Source of the DNA: CAYWGR01 sp964458015 | Lineage (GTDB): Bacteria; Planctomycetota; Planctomycetia; Pirellulales; Thermoguttaceae | Length of the DNA: 30,356 nt | Assembly: GCA_964458015.1 (NCBI GenBank) | Contig: CAYWGR010000057.1 | Coordinates: 1 to 30,356, forward strand | Reading direction: 5' to 3' | In this document: positions 25,433 through 30,356 of the stretch, in pieces | Layout: each line of letters starts with the position of its first letter | How positions within the stretch are numbered: position 1 is the stretch's first letter | Notes under the pieces: generated by a model | The model's input: the letters and a program-made list of their open reading frames with translations, nothing else | What the model was told of the DNA's origin: nothing | Database searches by the model: none | Program-made: the position numbers and the translations under genes

Positions 25433-25458
25433 AAAAAAAGAACCGGGCCGAATGGCCC
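25433..25458 (-). terminator. Hairpin with T-run just before the PEP-CTERM gene, candidate attenuator
   Basis: On the minus strand GGGCC (25458-25454), loop ATTC and GGCCC (25449-25445) are followed by GGTTC and seven T. The hairpin lies 19 bp before the start codon at 25414, upstream of the AAGGAG site. It could end transcripts of the FecR/LamG gene in part. Confidence 0.5.
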
Positions 25459-25565
25459 CCTTGACGTGTTGGTACCCCGATTGGGCGCATCATCGAAAAG
25501 TCGATGCAACCTTTGCCTCTCGCCTGTTGTGTTTGGCCATCATCACGGTATTACAACGAATCAAT

Positions 25566-27998
25566 TCATGGAACGACCTTATTTCTCGGAACAACCACAC
25601 GTTGCGTCGCTGAACGATCGGCGTCTTGGTCGGCGATGGCCAAAACCTCGGCCACGCGGGGACCACTGCACCCGCCGGCGGCCTTCGGGAGTTGGTATCG
25701 CACTTGCTTGACGTTTGACCAGTCGCCGTCGAGTTTCACAAGATCAAAGGCGCCGATGTCGTTGGTGTTGGCCGTCGACACGGTGCCCGCCAACTCCCAA
25801 CCTGCCCCGCGATCGACGAAAAACTTAACTGTAGCCACCGTACGATCGAAGTCGGTGACGCCATTGTTGGCACCGCCCGCACAGACGTACGTTTGCAAGC
25901 TCTTAATATGCTGAGGCTGCTCCCAGCTCAGGTCGAGCGTAGGTGAGTCATCGCTATCGCCAAAGATGAAACTGGTGCCGTCCGCATCCGCTCCGCCCGG
26001 AGTCTCCCACGTACTGCTGTGGACCTTGCCGTCGAATGCGTTGCCAATCTGCAGAAAGCAGAGGCCGCGTTCGGCGCCCACACTGGACGAAGTCGTCGGA
26101 GTAGCCAAGGGCGCCACATTGTTGGGATTGGACAGCGTGACGTGCGTATGGATTTGGGCGGGCTCGGCCTTTGCGTGGCTTGCCTGGCTGAGGTCCGCGG
26201 CCGACGACGGCGGATTCGCCCCCGCGATAAACAAAAGCATCTCGGGGCTAAACGGCGCACGGAACTCCGAAAGCCGAACGTCGTCAATCTGGCCGTCAAA
26301 CGAACTCAGCGGGCCATCTGGATAGCCACCGACCGCAAAGGGACCATCAGGGAAGCTGACGGCCAAGTTGCGAGAGGGGCCATCTGGCCTACCGTTCACC
26401 CAGAACTGCACTTTCTTGCGTTCGCACACGAGCGCCAGATGGGTCCACTTGTCCGGTTCACACGCAACGCCAAAACCTCCGGATGTCAGATTGCAGAGCA
26501 AGAAGCCCCACTTGCCGCATTTCGCTACGAGCCCGTAACCGTTGCGCCCGCTTTGACCGTTGCACACGAGTTGGACCAATTCGTTGGGAACCCGATTCGG
26601 CCGAACCCACGCTTCGAGGATGAAGTTGTTCGTGGGCGACATCGAGAGATCCGGCTTGAAGAAACATTCGTTCGCAGCACCGGTAAAGCTCATTGCCAGC
26701 AGACTCCCGCGTACGGCCAAGCCGGCAGCGTATAGGGGCGAGCCGTGCTTCTCTAGAAATTGCGTGTGCCTGTCGTTAACGGTCCTATCATCGGCGGGCT
26801 GGCCGGCCACGCTGTCACGATCGTCCTCTCCCAAACGGAAATGTTCCAGCACCAGAAGCGACGGCTTCTTCTTCGGCAATGGCAACACGCGCACAAAACG
26901 CTGCGCGCTGGCAACACCGCGATGCAAAGCGATGGGCCCATCGCCGCTTCCAACACCCGGCCGTTCGACCCGCACCGACTCGTTCTCGCCAAGGAACACC
27001 GCGCGGGCCTCGCTTTCACCCTCAACAGCCGCCACTTGCACGCGGATCTTCCCTTGGAAGACGTGCGACTCGGTGGCCCCCGCCTCGTTGACCTCGACGC
27101 CGAACTCCGTGCCGAGGTCGGTGACCACGGCAGTCGGTGTTCGCACGGCGAACATGGGGGCGGGAGATTGGGGACGGGGGGCGGGAGACGAGGGATTGGA
27201 AATTTGGGATTTGCTGATTTGGGATTTGGGATTTTCTTCACTAGCCACTGGCCACTGGCCACTGATCACTTTTTCTCCTCTCTTCTCTAACTTGGCCGTC
27301 AGCTTGCCAACAGAGAGATAGCCGCCGACGCGGGAATCGGCTCGATAGGTGCAAGGACCTTGCAGAATCACTTTCGCCCCGGTGTCGTAGGTGATTTCCA
27401 TGAGGCCGGAAGCCAGAGCATATCTGCGGTCCAGCGCGACAAGCTCTGTGACGGCGGCCGTCGTGGCGTCCGACCATGTTACATCAACCATGCCCGTGAT
27501 CCGGCCAACATACTCGGCCTGCGACGTCGGAATTATGCGTGTTGCCGATGAAGGCGACCGTGTATTTTTGGCCAACTGCTTGTGATGGGAAACGTAGACA
27601 AACGAACTCAGCCAAAGCCCCAACCCGGTCATGAAAGTCGCCAGCAAGAGTGCGAACGGGATTTCCTGCGAAAAATAGCCGATCACACCATGGTAAGCAT
27701 TCGCGACAAACGGAGGACAGAGAATCGTTGGCGGAGCAACGATGCCATCGAAACACACGCTTTCCGTCTCTGCCGGGATATCCGAAACTCTGGCCTCCTC
27801 GGTCTCTTCTACCTTGCTTCGCTCGAATTCCAGAAGCGCGCACAGCCGCGTGTATTTGCGATAATAAGCCAACGCCTCCGGATCCTCGGCCAACAATGAT
27901 TCCAATTGCGCAAGCTGTTCCTCGCTGGGCTGACCGTCGATCAAGGCAGTCAAGATCCCCGCAAGTTCACTCGTCGGCGTTGGATCGAATGTCGTCAT
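25566..27998 (-). CDS. FecR/LamG-domain membrane protein, partner of an ECF sigma factor
   Basis: The 810-residue product has a helical N-terminal part (about 10-60, LTALIDGQPSEEQLAQLESL; LAYYRKYTRLCALLEF) that may contact the sigma factor, and one membrane helix at about 113-135 (PFALLLATFMTGLGLWLSSF). A FecR-like domain follows in two parts: GLMEITYDTGAKVILQGP near 198-215, and TPTAVVTDLGTEFGVEV near 287-303. Between them lies a linker of word repeats (about residues 246-281). A LamG domain at about 425-580 (FILEAWVRPN, GQIDDVRLSEF) and a beta-rich C-terminal region (about 610-770) follow. ATG 27998 lies 5 bp after the sigma stop at 28003; a GTG 18 bases earlier would overlap it. The outer parts probably sense a ligand or secreted product; that is inference. 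Confidence 0.87.
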   Translation of the reverse strand: MTTFDPTPTSELAGILTALIDGQPSEEQLAQLESLLAEDPEALAYYRKYTRLCALLEFERSKVEETEEARVSDIPAETESVCFDGIVAPPTILCPPFVANAYHGVIGYFSQEIPFALLLATFMTGLGLWLSSFVYVSHHKQLAKNTRSPSSATRIIPTSQAEYVGRITGMVDVTWSDATTAAVTELVALDRRYALASGLMEITYDTGAKVILQGPCTYRADSRVGGYLSVGKLTAKLEKRGEKVISGQWPVASEENPKSQISKSQISNPSSPAPRPQSPAPMFAVRTPTAVVTDLGTEFGVEVNEAGATESHVFQGKIRVQVAAVEGESEARAVFLGENESVRVERPGVGSGDGPIALHRGVASAQRFVRVLPLPKKKPSLLVLEHFRLGEDDRDSVAGQPADDRTVNDRHTQFLEKHGSPLYAAGLAVRGSLLAMSFTGAANECFFKPDLSMSPTNNFILEAWVRPNRVPNELVQLVCNGQSGRNGYGLVAKCGKWGFLLCNLTSGGFGVACEPDKWTHLALVCERKKVQFWVNGRPDGPSRNLAVSFPDGPFAVGGYPDGPLSSFDGQIDDVRLSEFRAPFSPEMLLFIAGANPPSSAADLSQASHAKAEPAQIHTHVTLSNPNNVAPLATPTTSSSVGAERGLCFLQIGNAFDGKVHSSTWETPGGADADGTSFIFGDSDDSPTLDLSWEQPQHIKSLQTYVCAGGANNGVTDFDRTVATVKFFVDRGAGWELAGTVSTANTNDIGAFDLVKLDGDWSNVKQVRYQLPKAAGGCSGPRVAEVLAIADQDADRSATQRVVVPRNKVVP
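27156..27268 (-). repeat. Composite word-repeat insert in the FecR domain
   Basis: On the minus strand the insert runs: CAGTGGC words, then AAATCCCAAATC and AAATCCCAAAT words, then C-rich words like those at 10-40. All stay in frame. It encodes GQWPVASEENPKSQISKSQI and a Pro/Ser/Arg tail. Confidence 0.85.
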
Positions 27999-28002
27999 AC
28001 CA

Positions 28003-28530
28003 TTATTCCCGATCACGTTGCGCCAGTTTATCCTGCACGCATTTCAGCAACGACTGGCGAATGCGGAACAGGGTCACGGCGACCGCGTTGGGCGTTTCGT
28101 CCAGTTCCACGGCGATCGCCTTTACCGAATTTCCCGCATCGTAACGCTTCTGAATCAGCGCTCGTTCACGCACCGGCAGTTCTTTCAGACAGTCGTGAAG
28201 CAGCAAGCCCTCCTCCTCGGCGTTGTCGTCGCCCGGCACTGCCTGCCTCGCCAATCCTTCCAAAAAAGCATCCCCAAACACCATCCGATCGCGTTGCGTC
28301 TTGCGTCGATACGTCAGCACCTGAAAATAGGCCACTCGGCACGCCCAGGCCTGGAAGTTATCCTTGTTGCCGAACTCTTCCGCCTCGCGCCAAAGAACCA
28401 AGTTGGTTTCCTGAAGCACGTCGTTGGCCTGATCCGACCAGGGCAGCAACGTAAAGATGTAGCTATACAATCGCGATTGGGCGGCGACTAAGCAGTCGCT
28501 GAATTCGCGAATTTTGTCAGGGTCTTGCAT
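28003..28530 (-). CDS. ECF-type RNA polymerase sigma factor (Rhodopirellula/Verrucomicrobium type)
   Basis: The 175-residue product has region 2 (SYIFTLLPWSDQANDVLQET, LVLWREAEEF, FQAWACRVAYFQVLTYRRKT) and region 4 (LPVRERALIQKRYDAGNSVK, ETPNAVAVTLFRIRQSLL). The WACRVAYFQVLTYRRK block is typical of the planctomycetal and verrucomicrobial sigma group that precedes FecR/LamG genes. ATG 28530 is preferred to the TTG two codons earlier. It directs RNA polymerase to its own small set of promoters, probably including this cassette. Its leader resembles that of the divergent sigma gene (see 28560-28612). Confidence 0.92.
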   Translation of the reverse strand: MQDPDKIREFSDCLVAAQSRLYSYIFTLLPWSDQANDVLQETNLVLWREAEEFGNKDNFQAWACRVAYFQVLTYRRKTQRDRMVFGDAFLEGLARQAVPGDDNAEEEGLLLHDCLKELPVRERALIQKRYDAGNSVKAIAVELDETPNAVAVTLFRIRQSLLKCVQDKLAQRDRE

Positions 28531-28559
28531 GGCCAATCTGCCGGTATCCCGTTTCCGCC

Positions 28560-28612
28560 GATGTCCCTCTCTAAATAAGGGGCACGAACAAAGGATTTAT
28601 TACAAAGAAAAT
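28560..28612 (-). promoter_or_regulatory. Leader motif of the minus-strand sigma gene, probable promoter region
   Basis: On the minus strand the stretch reads TTTTCTTTGTAATAAATCC, then TTTGTTCGTGCCCC, then TTATTTAGAGAGGGACATC, ending 30 bp before the start codon. Order and spacing resemble the leader of the other sigma gene at 29078-29130. Confidence 0.45.
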
Positions 28613-28743
28613 CTTTCTTGTTTTTCCCGCAAGCCGCAACCCGCTCCAGCGTCACGGACTTACGACGACTCTCCTTATCCATAGTAACCAGCCGGCAACG
28701 CAAATATCCATTTTTAGGAGTTTTCCCACTCCATACCAACGAG

Positions 28744-28910
28744 GGGATGCTTCTTAAGAGATCGTCCGCCTTTCACGTCTCCCCTCGCCCGTTTACGGGA
28801 GAGGGGCCGGGGGTGAGGGCGATATGCCTCCCAAAAACCGTCGTTTTGTTTTTCGTAACCCATTGTCCCATATAGTCGCTAAAGGCGGACGCTCTCTTAA
28901 GACTCATCCT
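28744..28910. mobile_element. 167-bp MITE-like element with terminal inverted repeats of about 30 bp
   Basis: The ends at 28744-28773 and 28881-28910 are inverted copies with about 26 of 30 matching bases, the core TCTTAAGAG(A)...CGTCCGCCTTT matching 21 of 22. No transposase lies inside. The middle holds a GC-rich hairpin (CCCCTC, CCCG / CGGG, GAGGGG, 28781-28806) and a GGGGGTGAGGG tail of a kind dispersed in many bacterial genomes. No clear target-site duplication is visible, so insertion by a transposase in trans is inference. Confidence 0.55.
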
Positions 28911-29077
28911 AAGAACCCTAAAACGCTCACGGTAACTCCCCACAAGAGGGGTTGGTGCTGGGTATATGCCATGCGAAAAACGAAAAATTATTCGACAAGC
29001 ATTTGGCCGGCATAGGACAATGAAGGCTGGTTTTTCGTTGTTTGCCGGGGACAAATCCCAAAAAAGACTTTTTTAGG

Positions 29078-29130
29078 TTTTTTCTTTCCAAACTCCTTGC
29101 GTAAGCGCCCAGTACTAATAGAGGATCATC
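29078..29130 (+). promoter_or_regulatory. Leader motif of the plus-strand sigma gene, probable promoter region
   Basis: It reads TTTTTTCTTTCCAAACTCC, then TTGCGTAAGCGCCCAG, then TACTAATAGAGGATCATC, ending 35 bp before ATG 29166, in the same order as at 28560-28612. Confidence 0.45.
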
Positions 29131-29165
29131 TTTCCGGGAATTCCTGCTTTTGCCCAAGAATTTCT

Positions 29166-29702
29166 ATGCAACACGACGGCAGTTCTTACGACCGCTCTGA
29201 AGAATTCGTGCGTTTGTTGAAACAGCACGAACGGCGTCTGAATGCCTGTGTGTATTCGTTGGTTCACAATTGGGCCGACGCCGCCGACATTCTGCAAGAC
29301 GTAGCCATCGACCTTTGGCGCCGCTTCAGCGAATACGACCCCGCAAAGGATTTTGGCGCCTGGGCATGCACCGTAGCCTACTATCAGGTGTTGACGTACC
29401 GCAAGAAAAAAGGACGCCGCCATCTGCACTTCAGCGAGGCCAGCGACCTGTTGCTGACCGAGGAAATTGCCGCGGTGTCGAAAGAGACGAGCAGCTATCA
29501 GGATATGCTGCACCGCTGCCTCGATAAACTAAGCAAAGCCGAACGCAGCTTTTTGCGAGCCTTCTACAGCGGAACGCCGATTGCCGCCCTTTCGCAAGAG
29601 ATCGCGCGAACGCCCGCCTCGCTCTATAAAGATTTAGCCCGATTGCGTCGCAACCTCCGCACCTGCATCGATCGCACCGCGCGCGAGGAGGGAGGGCGAT
29701 GA
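29166..29702 (+). CDS. ECF-type RNA polymerase sigma factor, second copy
   Basis: The 178-residue product has region 2 (WADAADILQDVAIDLWRRFS, FGAWACTVAYYQVLTYRKKK) and region 4 (LSKAERSFLRAFYSG, ARTPASLYKDLARLRRNLRT). It belongs to the same group as the minus-strand sigma factor, although the sequences differ in most positions outside WAC.VAY.QVLTYR. ATG 29166 is preferred because the fold starts there; an in-frame ATG or other start upstream at 29097 would lie in the promoter-like leader. Its stop overlaps the start of the next gene by ATGA, so both are co-translated. Confidence 0.92.
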   Translation: MQHDGSSYDRSEEFVRLLKQHERRLNACVYSLVHNWADAADILQDVAIDLWRRFSEYDPAKDFGAWACTVAYYQVLTYRKKKGRRHLHFSEASDLLLTEEIAAVSKETSSYQDMLHRCLDKLSKAERSFLRAFYSGTPIAALSQEIARTPASLYKDLARLRRNLRTCIDRTAREEGGR

Positions 29703-30356
29703 ACCAGACGCAAGACCTCGATTTCCCTTCTTTCGAGCGGATTGAAACATTGATCCTGGCCTCGGAACGCGGCGACCTGAGCCCCGCTGAGCTGGAGGAA
29801 CTCGATCGCCTGATACATGACGATCCTCAGGCCCGGCGTTTCTACGCTCGCTACATCGTCGAAACGGTTGATCTCATTAGTTGGGCCGCTTGCCCGGACG
29901 TGGACGGCGATCTGGATTCCATGATGGTCGAATTGGAGCATCTTGGAATGGACGGCCGGCGTGATTCGGAAACGCCTGCTCCCGCTCCCAATCCCTCATT
30001 CCTTGCAAACGTCTACCACGGCGCGTTCGGCTTCTTTTCCCAAGAAATTCCGTTCGCAATGCTCATGGCAACTTTCATCACCGGCCTAGGACTCTTAGCC
30101 GGTTCCTTGATCTATGTAACACATCATCAACAAGTCGCCACGGATCAAACTCCCCCGACCCATTCGCCTTCGGTTGTCAATTCCTCGGACGTGAAACAGG
30201 AGCTTCAATTCGTAGGCCGTGTGACCGGCCTGGCCGATGTGCAATGGGCAAACATCGACACCTCCACCGAACGCGGCAACGGCATTCCCCTGGGCCGAAA
30301 GTATGCCATCGCTTCCGGCCTGATGGAACTTACCTACGACACCGGCGCGAAAGTCA
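29699..30356 (+). CDS. FecR/LamG-type membrane protein, N-terminal part (3' end outside window)
   Basis: The start overlaps the sigma stop (ATGA), with GAGGAGGGAGGGCG just before. The visible 219 codons give MNQTQDLDFPSFERIETLI and a helical N-terminal part (LSPAELEELDRLIHDDPQAR, RFYARYIVETVDL). Then come VYHGAFGFFSQEIPFAM and a membrane helix (PFAMLMATFITGLGLLAGSL), and the first FecR strands ending SGLMELTYDTGAKV at the window edge. The same parts occur in the same order in the gene at 25566-27998 (FSQEIPFALLLATF; SGLMEITYDTGAKV). It is the partner of the second sigma factor. The frame is open to the last base, so any LamG end cannot be seen. Confidence 0.88.
   Translation, partial: MNQTQDLDFPSFERIETLILASERGDLSPAELEELDRLIHDDPQARRFYARYIVETVDLISWAACPDVDGDLDSMMVELEHLGMDGRRDSETPAPAPNPSFLANVYHGAFGFFSQEIPFAMLMATFITGLGLLAGSLIYVTHHQQVATDQTPPTHSPSVVNSSDVKQELQFVGRVTGLADVQWANIDTSTERGNGIPLGRKYAIASGLMELTYDTGAKV

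Larger units (their letters stand above)
28537..29165. other. 629-bp divergent spacer between two sigma genes
   Basis: I see no gene. It contains the leaders of both sigma genes (28560-28612 minus, 29078-29130 plus), the TIR-flanked element 28744-28910, and a weaker inverted repeat GCGAAAAACGAAAAA / TTTTTCGTTGTTTGC at 28974-28988 and 29029-29045. A short CCCC-ACAAGA-GGGG hairpin lies near 28940. Confidence 0.65.

Noticed and set aside
28618..28875. An 85-residue reading frame in the spacer between the sigma genes
   Set aside because: It runs through the inverted-repeat element and has no ribosome binding site or family pattern.

Overview
The window is GC-rich and gene-dense and looks like a chromosomal contig (probably metagenome-assembled, because it holds a 10-N gap at 3598-3607) from a planctomycete, most likely of the Pirellulales type. 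Supporting marks are two DUF1559 prepilin-like proteins, two PEP-CTERM LamG proteins, FecR/LamG membrane proteins next to ECF sigma factors of the Rhodopirellula/Verrucomicrobium type, an HzsA-like dihaem protein, and short 'word' repeats of the AAATCCC kind.

Layout. (A) 1-7869, plus strand: the 3' end of a FecR/LamG gene, a LamG PEP-CTERM protein, a DUF1559 protein (broken by the assembly gap), a small lipoprotein, an HzsA-like dihaem protein and a GH5-like glycoside hydrolase, closely spaced as in one operon and closed by a strong bidirectional hairpin. (B) 7962-10241, minus: a large membrane protein with FecR/anti-sigma-like features. (C) 10431-16482: a methionine block with metY, a metX-metW fusion, and convergently a LysR regulator overlapping a RACE/DUF4445 corrinoid-enzyme activator. 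A near-perfect dyad of four ATAAG half-sites lies over the LysR start. (D) 16529-21079, minus: an ExbB/MotA-type proton channel gene followed by two ExbD-like genes, one with a long Gly-rich insert. A 107-110 bp tandem duplication sits just upstream. (E) 21897-22301, minus: queD. (F) 22677-28530, minus: ECF sigma, FecR/LamG, LamG PEP-CTERM, DUF1559. (G) 29166 to the end, plus: a second ECF sigma and the 5' end of another FecR/LamG gene, divergent from F.

The main theme is a repeated cassette: sigma factor, FecR/LamG membrane protein, PEP-CTERM LamG protein, prepilin-like DUF1559. It is complete in F, begins again in G, and its last three members are seen in A. The two divergent sigma genes share a similar leader sequence, which may be a common promoter. 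A plausible reading is that each sigma factor and its membrane partner form a signalling pair controlling secreted, surface-anchored proteins; this is inference.

The second theme is a family of low-complexity word repeats that lies between genes and also in frame inside genes: in the loop of both FecR proteins, in the linker joining MetX to MetW, and in the leader peptide of a DUF1559 protein. They look like short inserts tolerated at domain borders.
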